This document shows, in pieces, positions 1-6,039 of a stretch of 10,441 bases of DNA. The stretch comes from Anaerolineae bacterium. GTDB taxonomy: Bacteria > Chloroflexota > Anaerolineae > JACIWR01. The stretch is from the NCBI GenBank assembly GCA_021162125.1, contig JAGGZG010000123.1:1-10441 (forward strand), read 5' to 3'. The notes beneath the pieces are model-generated. The model was not told where the DNA came from, searched no databases, and saw only the letters and a list, made by a program, of their open reading frames with translations. The stretch's first letter is position 1. Each line of letters opens with the position of its first letter. A program made the position numbers and the translations under genes.

Positions 1-161
1 CAGGCTGTGGTGGCCTCGGAGCCGCCGTCCACATTGGCGAAGGGTGCTTCAGCACTCTTCGCCTGCTCAGCCTGGACGTTCACGTCCAGGCGACGCGGCA
101 GCAGCACCGACTTTTCTCAAGTACTGATTGTCTGCCACCGACGCGAAGGAGGAGAAATCAG
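1..161. other. Left edge, no confident gene; contains a perfect 10-bp inverted repeat
   Basis: No recognisable gene lies here. Positions 70-79 (gcctggacgt) and 82-91 (acgtccaggc) are a perfect inverted repeat that would fold into a tight hairpin, but no T-run follows directly on either strand, so I do not call it a terminator. A leftward frame opens at a GTG complementary to 105-107 and runs to the window edge without a stop; its residues (LDVNVQAEQAKSAEAPF) look plausibly coding but match no family I know. The rightward frame of fabF is also open through this stretch but has no ATG. The fabF ribosome-binding site lies at 145-154. Confidence 0.3.
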
Positions 162-1421
162 ATGCCCAGAGAACGCCCGGATGAACAACGTGTAGTCATC
201 ACCGGTCTTGGAGCCATCACTCCCCTGGGCTTGACTGTGCGCGAAACCTGGGAGGGGCTGATCGCTGGCAAGTCGGGCGTGGCGACTATTACTCTGTTCG
301 ACGCCAGCGAGTTCCCGGTGCGCATCGCCGCCGAAGTAAAGGGCTTCGATCCCAAGAACTACATGAATTTCAAAGAGGCGCGGCGGATGGCCCGCTGCTC
401 TCAACTGGCTATTGCCGCGGCACAGGAGGTGGTCGCTGATGCGCAGTTATCCCGGCCATTCGTGGACGAGGAGCGGGTGGGCGTGCTCATTGGTTGCACC
501 ATCGGCGGCTTCGAGAAAGCGGTGGAGAGCATAGACACCTTTCGCCAGAAGGGATTAGCGCGGGTCAGTCCATTTGGCCTGACCGCTGCTCTGCCCAACA
601 TGCCCAGCCATCACGTGAGCCAGACTTTTCAGGCGAAAGGGTATATCAACACCATCACCACCGCCTGTGCCACCGGCACTCAGTCCGTCGGCGAGGCAGC
701 GGAGGTGATCCGCCGGGGCGCGGCCGACGTGCTGATCTGTGGCGGAGTCGAGGCGATGATCCACTTCGCCAACTTCGCCGGCTTCATCGCCATGCGCGCC
801 CTCTCCGCCCGCAACGACGAGCCGGAACGAGCCAGCCGTCCTTTCGACAAGGACCGCGACGGATTCATCATCGGCGAGGGGTGCGGGCTGATGATTCTGG
901 AGAGCCTGCCCCACGCCCGGAAACGCGGCGCGCACATCTACGCCGAAGTGCTGGGCTACAGCGCCTCGTCCGACGCCTTCCACGTGGCCGCGCCTGACCC
1001 CGAGGGCACGGGCGCGATACGAGCCATGCGCTGGGCGTTGGAGGACGCGGGCATTACCCCGGCCGAGGTGGACTACATCAACGCCCACGGCACGTCCACC
1101 CCGCTGAACGACATCATCGAGACCAGGGCCATCAAAAAAGTGTTCGGCGACTATGCTTATAAGGTGCCCATCAGCTCCACCAAATCCATGATTGGTCACG
1201 ATTTGGCTGCGGCAGGGGCTATTGAGGCCATCGTCTGCGCGTTGACTATCGAACAGGGCATCATCCACCCCACGATCAACCTCGAGTCTCCCGATCCAGA
1301 GTGTGATCTGGACTACGTGCCCAATCAGGCTCGACAGGCCGAGGTCAACATCGCCCTGTCGAACTCCTTTGGTCTGGGCGGGCAGAACGCCTGCCTGGTG
1401 CTGGGCAGATACGTGCCCTGA
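162..1421 (+). CDS. fabF: Beta-ketoacyl-ACP synthase II (FabF-type KAS)
   Basis: This is a 419-residue condensing enzyme of type II fatty acid synthesis. It joins malonyl-ACP to an acyl-enzyme with loss of CO2, extending the chain by two carbons in the cytoplasm. The Cys-His-His triad is intact: nucleophile Cys169 in TTACATG, His309 in NAHGTST and His346 after Lys341 in KSMIGH. The glycine-rich C-terminal motif NSFGLGGQN (401-409) is present. The N-terminal VVITGLGAITPLG and the overall length fit FabF (about 410 residues). The ATG is preceded by a strong purine-rich site (gaaggaggag, 145-154). The residue after His346 is Asp, in GHDLAAAGA, where GHLLGAAGA or GHTLGAAGA is usual. It leads a three-gene run, with 15 bp to the next gene. 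A KAS dedicated to another acyl product cannot be excluded, because no acpP, fabD or fabG is adjacent. Confidence 0.93.
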   Translation: MPRERPDEQRVVITGLGAITPLGLTVRETWEGLIAGKSGVATITLFDASEFPVRIAAEVKGFDPKNYMNFKEARRMARCSQLAIAAAQEVVADAQLSRPFVDEERVGVLIGCTIGGFEKAVESIDTFRQKGLARVSPFGLTAALPNMPSHHVSQTFQAKGYINTITTACATGTQSVGEAAEVIRRGAADVLICGGVEAMIHFANFAGFIAMRALSARNDEPERASRPFDKDRDGFIIGEGCGLMILESLPHARKRGAHIYAEVLGYSASSDAFHVAAPDPEGTGAIRAMRWALEDAGITPAEVDYINAHGTSTPLNDIIETRAIKKVFGDYAYKVPISSTKSMIGHDLAAAGAIEAIVCALTIEQGIIHPTINLESPDPECDLDYVPNQARQAEVNIALSNSFGLGGQNACLVLGRYVP

Positions 1422-1436
1422 GAAAGAGGACAGAGC

Positions 1437-2126
1437 ATGAAAATCATCCGCAACGAAAAACACGTCAAGCTCAGAGCGCGTATCGGTCAGTGGGCCAGCC
1501 TGGGCGGGATGGCGGTATTGGGATTGGGCCTGGTCATCTCGTTCACCAGGCCCCAGTGGATCGGCATATCCCTCGCTTGCCTGCTGATGGGGTTGCTCCT
1601 GTCCCAGATCGGACTGTACCACACGAAACGCTGGGTGCAAAGGCCACGACCAGACGAGGTGCTGGAGAAGGCGCTCAAGGGACTGGATAACCGCTTTGAG
1701 TTGTACAGCTTCTACCTGCCCGCGCCCCACGTGCTGTTAGGACCACCCGGCCTCTTCGTGTTGCGCGTCCAGCACCAGGAGGGGCAAATCACCTGTCAGG
1801 CCGACCGGTGGCACCAGAAATTCAGTGCCGCCCGCTTCCTGGGCTTCTCCGGGCAGGAGGCTGTAGGCAATCCCACCCGCGCGGCCCAGACGGAGGCGCA
1901 AGAGATGGCCGCATTCCTGGCCAATCACGTGCCAGAGGAGGCCGTCAAGGTTCAGCCACTGATAGTCTTCACCAACGACAAGGCAGAATTGTCCATCTCC
2001 GAGTCGTCCATCCCGGTGCTGCCTTACAAGAAGCTCAAACCATATCTGCGTGGCTTGGGTAAGAGGGGTCTCTCTGCTCAACAGCGTGAGCGCCTGTCGG
2101 AACTTTTCGCCACGCGGGTGGTTTAG
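1437..2126 (+). CDS. Two-helix membrane protein with a degenerate NERD-like domain
   Basis: This 229-residue protein has a basic N-terminus and two adjacent hydrophobic helices (about 23-37 and 41-60) with a very short turn, so the C-terminal part should lie in the cytoplasm. Residues 73-180 resemble the nuclease-related (NERD) fold: a buried-strand pattern HVLLGPPGLFVLRVQHQEGQI (98-118), a polar strand ending in W125, then NPTRAAQTEAQEMAAFL (145-161) and a further strand LIVFTN (175-180). In canonical NERD the strand after GVFVI carries an E-x-K catalytic pair; here it reads R110-V-Q112, so nuclease activity is doubtful. A Shine-Dalgarno (agaggac) precedes the ATG. It is 15 bp from fabF and 9 bp from the glycosyltransferase, so co-transcription is likely. 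The fold assignment is inference from pattern; the function is unknown. Confidence 0.7.
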   Translation: MKIIRNEKHVKLRARIGQWASLGGMAVLGLGLVISFTRPQWIGISLACLLMGLLLSQIGLYHTKRWVQRPRPDEVLEKALKGLDNRFELYSFYLPAPHVLLGPPGLFVLRVQHQEGQITCQADRWHQKFSAARFLGFSGQEAVGNPTRAAQTEAQEMAAFLANHVPEEAVKVQPLIVFTNDKAELSISESSIPVLPYKKLKPYLRGLGKRGLSAQQRERLSELFATRVV

Positions 2127-2135
2127 GTACAGCAT

Positions 2136-4196
2136 GTGCAAATGCCCATGATCCACGAAAGATCAATCCAGAGCCCGTCGCCGAGACTCCGGCTAGCCCT
2201 GCTGATCGGGATAATCATCCTCGCTGCTTTCCTCAGACTGTATCATATTCACGAACTGCCGCCAGGCTGTAACTATGACCAATCCGCTTATGGAGTGGAT
2301 GCCTTACGCATCGTCCGTGGCGAGGAGTACCCCATCTTTTTCGAGTCCAACTTTGGACGCGAGCCTCTGTTCAGCTATTTGGTCGCGGCCTGTTTCTTAG
2401 TAATAGGTGTTGGGCCGACAGCCATTCGCGTGGCTTCGGCCCTGGTTGGTATCCTCACCGTCCCCGCCGCCTACCTCCTGGCCCAGGAACTGTTCTCCGA
2501 AGAGGACGGTTGGGCGCGCTGGGGTGGGCTGTTGGCCGCTTTTGGTATGGCTATTTCCTACTGGGACCTTACCTTCAGCCGCATGGGGTTACGGGCTATC
2601 CTCGTTCCCCTGTGCGAGACGATGACCTTTTATCTTACTTGGCGCGGGCTGCGCACTGGCAGCCGCCGAGTCTATGTCGGCGCGGGAATTTTCCTGGGTT
2701 TGAGTCTATATACTTACCAGGCCGCTCGCGCGGTACCGATATTGGTACTGCTCATGGTCTTATACCATGTTGTGCTGGCTCGATTATCCCTCCGCCGACA
2801 TCTGCTTAATCTGATATTGCTGTTCGCCGTTGGATTGCTGGTCTTCGCCCCACTAGGACTCTACTTTCTGCGCCATCCTGGTAGCGCCAGTCTGCGCATC
2901 GGGCAGACGCTGGTGGTAGGTACGGGCGAGGAAAAGGTTTCTGAGGAAGCGCGCACATTGGCAACGAAGCTGGTCGAGAATCTATTGATGTTTAACGTGC
3001 GGGGGGAGGACGATCCGCGTTACAATTTGGCTGGTCGGCCCGCGCTCAACCTGTTCCTTTCGGCTTTATTCCTGATGGGCTTGGGCGTAAGTTTGCTGCG
3101 CCTCCGACGGCCGCTGTATCCGTTCTTGCTCACCTGGTTGGCAGTGATGCTCGCCCCGGCGGTGCTGGCCAAATATGGCTCCAATTTTAAGCGGGCCATC
3201 GGCGACACACCGGCAGTGGCCCTGCTGGTTACTGCTGGTGCCCTGTGGCTGTGGAGCGCTATCCAGCAAGTGACTGCCCGTCTCTCCTTGCTCTGGCGCC
3301 ATCGCTTGCGGACTAGCGCAGCTCTTGTGCTGATCGGAGGATTCGCGCTCAGTGGCTTGCTGGTCTACCGCGACTACTTCCTCGTCTGGGGGCGAGACCC
3401 AACGCTCTTCACCCGTATGGAAGCAGGGCAGGCTGCTATTGGCGAGTATGTAGGCCAACTTCCGCCAGACGAGCAGATATATCTCTCTCCTGTGCCTGCT
3501 GATCACCAGAGTGTAGTTTTCGCCTCGGGCATCCGGCCAGGGATGAAGGCCTTCAACGGGCGGCGGGCATTGGTATTGCCTGCTTCCCCAGCACGCAATG
3601 TCACCTATATCATCGTCCCTGGCGAAGACAAGACCTCGCTGGACCGCTTGGCGGCTGCTTATCCCACGGGTAGTATCGTCGCTAAGGGACCAGATCAGTA
3701 TGGAGCGCCCTACTTCCTGGCTTTCCGTGTGCCGGCCGGCACTGCGGCCCAGATCAGCCCACAGTACCCCCGTCAAGCCACGTGGGAGGGACAAATCCGA
3801 TTGCTGGGCTACGATCTGGACACCACGACATACCCGGCCGGAGGTAAAATGGATCTCACCCTCTATTGGCAGGACCTGGCCCCGATGCGGCTCTCGTACA
3901 CAGTATTCACCCACCTGCTGGGGCCGTACAACCCGGCGACCAGCGGTCCACTGTGGGCACAAGACGACAGCGAACCTGGCTGGCGTTCCTATCCGACCAC
4001 CCTATGGTCCCCTGGTGAGATCATCCTAGATCGGCATACCTTGGATATTCCAGCGAACGCTCCGCCGGGAGCCTATCAGATTGAGATTGGCTGGTACTAT
4101 TGGGTGACCCAAGAGCGTCTGTCCGTACGCGAGGATGTCGGAAATGTAGCCGATCATCTCATCCTGGATCGGGTGACAATCGGACCGGCACAATAA
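2136..4196 (+). CDS. GT39-like polytopic glycosyltransferase (GT-C) with C-terminal beta-rich domain
   Basis: This 686-residue integral membrane protein has about 10-12 hydrophobic segments (first at about 19-33, last at about 394-410). It resembles the GT39/ArnT-like families, which move a sugar from a polyprenyl-phosphate donor at the outer face. The first external loop contains PPGCNYDQSAYGVDALRI with Asp48 in the catalytic position; the usual next residue Glu is Gln49. A second loop has NFGREPLF (72-79), then YWDLTFSRMGLR (142-153), both typical of Chloroflexota members. Residues about 430-540 look like an extracytoplasmic alpha/beta region. Residues 550-686 look like a beta-sandwich (LLGYDLD, LTLYWQ, VFTHLL, PPGAYQIEIGWY). 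Acceptor and sugar are unknown. The GTG at 2136 is chosen because an AGGT lies 7 nt upstream; ATGs at 2142 and 2148 are alternatives. Confidence 0.82.
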   Translation: MQMPMIHERSIQSPSPRLRLALLIGIIILAAFLRLYHIHELPPGCNYDQSAYGVDALRIVRGEEYPIFFESNFGREPLFSYLVAACFLVIGVGPTAIRVASALVGILTVPAAYLLAQELFSEEDGWARWGGLLAAFGMAISYWDLTFSRMGLRAILVPLCETMTFYLTWRGLRTGSRRVYVGAGIFLGLSLYTYQAARAVPILVLLMVLYHVVLARLSLRRHLLNLILLFAVGLLVFAPLGLYFLRHPGSASLRIGQTLVVGTGEEKVSEEARTLATKLVENLLMFNVRGEDDPRYNLAGRPALNLFLSALFLMGLGVSLLRLRRPLYPFLLTWLAVMLAPAVLAKYGSNFKRAIGDTPAVALLVTAGALWLWSAIQQVTARLSLLWRHRLRTSAALVLIGGFALSGLLVYRDYFLVWGRDPTLFTRMEAGQAAIGEYVGQLPPDEQIYLSPVPADHQSVVFASGIRPGMKAFNGRRALVLPASPARNVTYIIVPGEDKTSLDRLAAAYPTGSIVAKGPDQYGAPYFLAFRVPAGTAAQISPQYPRQATWEGQIRLLGYDLDTTTYPAGGKMDLTLYWQDLAPMRLSYTVFTHLLGPYNPATSGPLWAQDDSEPGWRSYPTTLWSPGEIILDRHTLDIPANAPPGAYQIEIGWYYWVTQERLSVREDVGNVADHLILDRVTIGPAQ

Positions 4197-4244
4197 AAGC
4201 CCACCCGAAAATCAGAGACCAACATCTCGGCCACAGCTCCGGGG

Positions 4245-4664
4245 CTACCGTGTGATCAGCACCGGGCAAGGCGCGTGGCTAACTACCTTGTGGCTCACAC
4301 TGCCCAGGAGCAATTCTTTCATCTGCCCCCGTCCCCGGCTGGCCATAACAATCAGATCGCATTCCAGGGTCCGAGCGACGGCCAGGATAGCTTCGGCGGC
4401 CGGCCCCTCCATGAGCTCAGGTTCGGCTTCTACCCCAGCTTCTCGCAATGTCGCTATCGCCTTGTCCAGTATCTCCTCGCCCGCCTGGGTCCGTCGAGCA
4501 ATAAGGGCGCTAGATTCAGAGTAGCCTACCCACTCAGGAATGGGCGCGTAGGCGTAGAGCACATAAACCCTCGCTTGGTAACGATTGGCTAGATCGCAAG
4601 CGTAACGAGTAGCTATTTCGGAATGCGTGGAACCGTCAATGGCAAGCAGAATGCAAGTGAACAT
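4245..4664 (-). CDS. Universal stress protein, UspA family
   Basis: This 139-residue single-domain Usp protein is of normal family length. The first strand ILLAIDGS puts Asp10 at the nucleotide-binding position. The C-terminal loop ASRGRGQMKELLLGSVS (108-124) matches the ATP-binding G-x2-G-x9-G-S/T signature, except that the first glycine is Ala108; Gly111, Gly121 and Ser122 are present. It ends with the classic APCPVLITR. Such proteins act as cytoplasmic dimers in stress and energy-state responses. The ATG has a strong ribosome-binding site (ggagaggag on the minus strand, about 4672-4679). It is convergent with the glycosyltransferase gene, 48 bp away, and I see no clear terminator between them. 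Its upstream region carries a MITE-like element whose edge is 42 bp from the start codon, and an IS beyond that, so the original promoter may have been displaced. Confidence 0.93.
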   Translation of the reverse strand: MFTCILLAIDGSTHSEIATRYACDLANRYQARVYVLYAYAPIPEWVGYSESSALIARRTQAGEEILDKAIATLREAGVEAEPELMEGPAAEAILAVARTLECDLIVMASRGRGQMKELLLGSVSHKVVSHAPCPVLITR

Positions 4665-4698
4665 CTATTCTCTCCTCTCCAGTCATTTCAACTCGTAT

Positions 4699-4706
4699 CC
4701 CAAAAC
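4699..4706. repeat. 8-bp target-site duplication, left copy
   Basis: The sequence cccaaaac directly abuts the left end of the MITE-like element. It recurs exactly at 4860-4867, directly abutting the right end. Perfect direct repeats at both borders of an inverted-repeat element are the hallmark of transposition. Confidence 0.85.
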
Positions 4707-4859
4707 GTAACTACTCACCCTGCTCAGCTTGGATCGCCAGATCCAAGCCCCCCTGCGACGAAAAACGGCTCTTTGCAAGCTAGAAGCAGCCAAGTTCGCC
4801 AGGTTCTGCCCACTGAACCGCTGGATTTGACAATCCAGCGGGAGCGGGTGAGTAGTAAC
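4707..4859. mobile_element. 153-bp MITE-like non-autonomous element
   Basis: The ends are inverted repeats: gtaactactcaccc (4707-4720) against the reverse complement of 4846-4859 (gttactactcaccc), 13 of 14 identical. With a one-base gap the similarity continues through gctc, and after four mismatches through TGGAT. Just inside each end is a perfect hairpin: 9-bp stem with loop gcca (4727-4748) and 10-bp stem with loop tgac (4818-4841). Both share the core TGGAT/ATCCA. The core between them has no convincing ORF. Exact 8-bp direct repeats flank it. GTAA termini plus 8-bp duplications are known for the IS66 family, so an IS66-derived MITE is my best inference. It inserts in the uspA 5' region. 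Confidence 0.8.
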
Positions 4860-4867
4860 CCCAAAAC
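4860..4867. repeat. 8-bp target-site duplication, right copy
   Basis: This is a second exact copy of cccaaaac, immediately after the right inverted repeat of the 153-bp element. It pairs with the copy at 4699-4706. Confidence 0.85.
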
Positions 4868-4874
4868 AATCCTG

Positions 4875-4884
4875 CCAGTACTGG
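4875..4884. repeat. 10-bp perfect palindrome
   Basis: The palindrome ccagtactgg lies in the 31-bp remnant between the MITE's right duplication and the IS1-family element's left duplication. Before the insertions it would have been nearer to uspA. It could be an operator half-relic or chance; no partner copy was seen. Confidence 0.25.
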
Positions 4885-4891
4885 ATACAAA

Positions 4892-4898
4892 TAAAAGC
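4892..4898. repeat. 7-bp target-site duplication of the IS1-family element, left
   Basis: The sequence taaaagc lies directly before the left inverted repeat and is repeated at 5707-5713 directly after the right one. IS1-family elements usually give 8-10 bp; 7 bp match here. Confidence 0.8.
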
Positions 4899-4922
4899 GG
4901 TAGTGGTAAAAAAGTAAGTGAT
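4899..4922. repeat. Left terminal inverted repeat of the IS1-family element
   Basis: 24 bp starting ggtagtggt, an A-run in the middle, ending gtaagtgat. It matches the reverse complement of 5683-5706 at 20 of 24 positions. Confidence 0.88.
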
Positions 4923-4969
4923 GGTGTATCATAAAGATGCAGTGAAAATCTCATGGGCGGAGGTAGATC

Positions 4970-5698
4970 ATGATCCAAGTAACCATCACCTACCACTGCC
5001 GCGTTTGCGGCAGCACAAACATTGTCCGAAACGGCACCAACAAATGCGGGAATCAACAGTACCACTGCAAGGATTGCGGTGCCTATCGAGTGTTGGAGCC
5101 CAAGCGCGTTCACACAGAAGATGAGAAAGAGACGATCATGCGGACCTACAAGGAACGCGCTAGTATGCGTGGTCTGGAACGCATCTTCAACATTGCCCGG
5201 CAAGCGGTTGCTCGCTGGATCCGAGACATCGTGCGCGCTTTACCCAACCTCAAGGACACGTTGCTGCCCGCCAGGGCCGATGATGTGCTCGAACTCAATG
5301 AACTCTGGTCGTTTGTGTTGAAAAAGAGCAGAAAACGTTGGCTGTGGACGGCTATCTGTCGCCGGACGCGCCAGATTGTGGCCTTTGTCATCGGCGACCG
5401 TAGTGAAAAGACTTGTCGACGCTTGTGGAACAAAATTCCTGATGAGTACAAGAAGTGTCTGACCTTCAGCGATTTCTGGGAAGCGTACCAGAAGGTCTTT
5501 CCTAAAGGGACGCACCACTGCGTGGGCAAGGAAAGTGGCGAGACAGCCCACATGGAGCGTTGGTACAACACCTTGCGTCAGCGGTTGGCTCGCTTCGTCC
5601 GCAAGACCTTGTCGTTTTCCAAATCGGACGCTTTTCATCACATGGTCACCAAATGGTACATCGCCGAGTACAATCTGGCCATATCACTTACCATGTAA
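4970..5698 (+). CDS. IS1-family transposase, single ORF, first catalytic Asp replaced by Asn
   Basis: This 242-residue DDE-type transposase cuts and joins the element's ends. The N-terminus has a zinc-finger pair, C10-x2-C13 and C33-x2-C36, then a helix-turn-helix-like stretch (about 50-88). The catalytic core aligns by eye with IS1: ELNELWSFV (108-116), GDRSEKT (142-148), SDFWEAY (167-173) and HMERWYNTLRQR (194-205), followed by RKTLSFSKS. The second acidic residue is Asp168 and the third Glu196. The first should be Asp in the family pattern LELDELWSFV, but codon 110 (5297-5299) is AAT, Asn. One G-to-A change from GAT would explain it. Unlike E. coli IS1, no frameshift joins two ORFs. A GGAGG at 4959-4963 supports the ATG. 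The stop lies within the right inverted repeat. Confidence 0.92.
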   Translation: MIQVTITYHCRVCGSTNIVRNGTNKCGNQQYHCKDCGAYRVLEPKRVHTEDEKETIMRTYKERASMRGLERIFNIARQAVARWIRDIVRALPNLKDTLLPARADDVLELNELWSFVLKKSRKRWLWTAICRRTRQIVAFVIGDRSEKTCRRLWNKIPDEYKKCLTFSDFWEAYQKVFPKGTHHCVGKESGETAHMERWYNTLRQRLARFVRKTLSFSKSDAFHHMVTKWYIAEYNLAISLTM

Positions 5699-5706
5699 CC
5701 ACTACC
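5683..5706. repeat. Right terminal inverted repeat of the IS1-family element
   Basis: atcacttac, six variable bases, then accactacc. It contains the transposase stop codon (TAA, 5696-5698). Confidence 0.88.
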
Positions 5707-5713
5707 TAAAAGC
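5707..5713. repeat. 7-bp target-site duplication of the IS1-family element, right
   Basis: taaaagc directly after the right inverted repeat, identical to 4892-4898. Confidence 0.8.
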
Positions 5714-5956
5714 ATAGGCAAGCTATCACAGACCATCTGCGAAGCGAGGGGCTTGCAGTCAGTCGCTTGTCTGGGTGATTTTCCGGTGGCTTTGTTGTGA
5801 AAAGGTGTCCGGTAGAAGAAGTCTGCAATAACCTGCCGTCAAAGTCAAGTCAGTAAGGAAAAACTGATGCCCCTCTCTGGTGCGATAAGCGATAAGCAGC
5901 GAGGCCAATGCCCTGAAACACGTGGAAGATGTCCAGGCTGCCGGGAATACACTGGC
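5714..5956. other. Gene-free stretch between the IS and the peptidase promoter
   Basis: I see no gene, RNA gene or clear terminator. A 38-codon frame (5867-5983) starts after a weak purine run (aagga), but it runs through the -10 box of the next promoter and resembles nothing, so I do not call it. Positions 5882-5895 are a perfect tandem duplication of the 7-mer gcgataa. Confidence 0.4.
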
Positions 5957-5984
5957 TGGACAAAACAGTGGATTGTAGTATAAT
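5957..5984 (+). promoter_or_regulatory. Sigma-70-type promoter for the LysM/M23 peptidase gene
   Basis: The -35 box TGGACA (5957-5962, one mismatch from TTGACA) and a perfect -10 TATAAT (5979-5984) are 16 bp apart. Transcription would begin near 5991, giving a leader of about 49 nt before the ATG at 6040. This promoter also argues against an upstream start at 5929, which would lie ahead of it. Confidence 0.7.
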
Positions 5985-6039
5985 ACGGGCGATTGGGACC
6001 GTACCGTCTCGATACTTACTTTCTAGGAGACTGACGACT

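Larger units (their letters stand above)
4899..5706 (+). mobile_element. Complete 808-bp IS1-family insertion sequence
   Basis: The element is bounded by 24-bp inverted repeats, 4899-4922 and 5683-5706. The outer nine bases (ggtagtggt) and the inner nine (gtaagtgat) are identical on both sides, and 20 of 24 match overall. It carries one transposase gene, whose stop codon falls inside the right repeat. A 7-bp direct repeat (taaaagc) flanks it exactly. The size is normal for IS1-family members. Intact ends and duplication suggest a fairly recent insertion that was not rearranged afterwards. It sits 39 bp beyond the MITE-like element, with no known coding sequence interrupted. Confidence 0.92.

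Noticed and set aside
555..1730. Long leftward open frame opposite fabF
   Set aside because: It is the antisense shadow of a clear fabF with all catalytic motifs; its composition is typical of GC-rich shadows.
4194..4200. A third copy of taaaagc at the glycosyltransferase stop codon
   Set aside because: A 7-mer can recur by chance and no element end adjoins it.
4707..4859. Riboswitch-like multi-branch RNA in the uspA leader
   Set aside because: The folding potential is real, but exact 8-bp direct repeats at both borders are better explained by a transposed element with inverted ends; no known riboswitch motif was recognised.
5867..5983. 38-codon frame after a weak AAGGA
   Set aside because: It overlaps the -10 box of the peptidase promoter, is very short and resembles no protein.
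5929..6039. N-terminal extension of the LysM/M23 peptidase by 37 residues
   Set aside because: It would start upstream of the promoter, has no ribosome-binding site, and the ATG at 6040 has a good one just before the membrane anchor.
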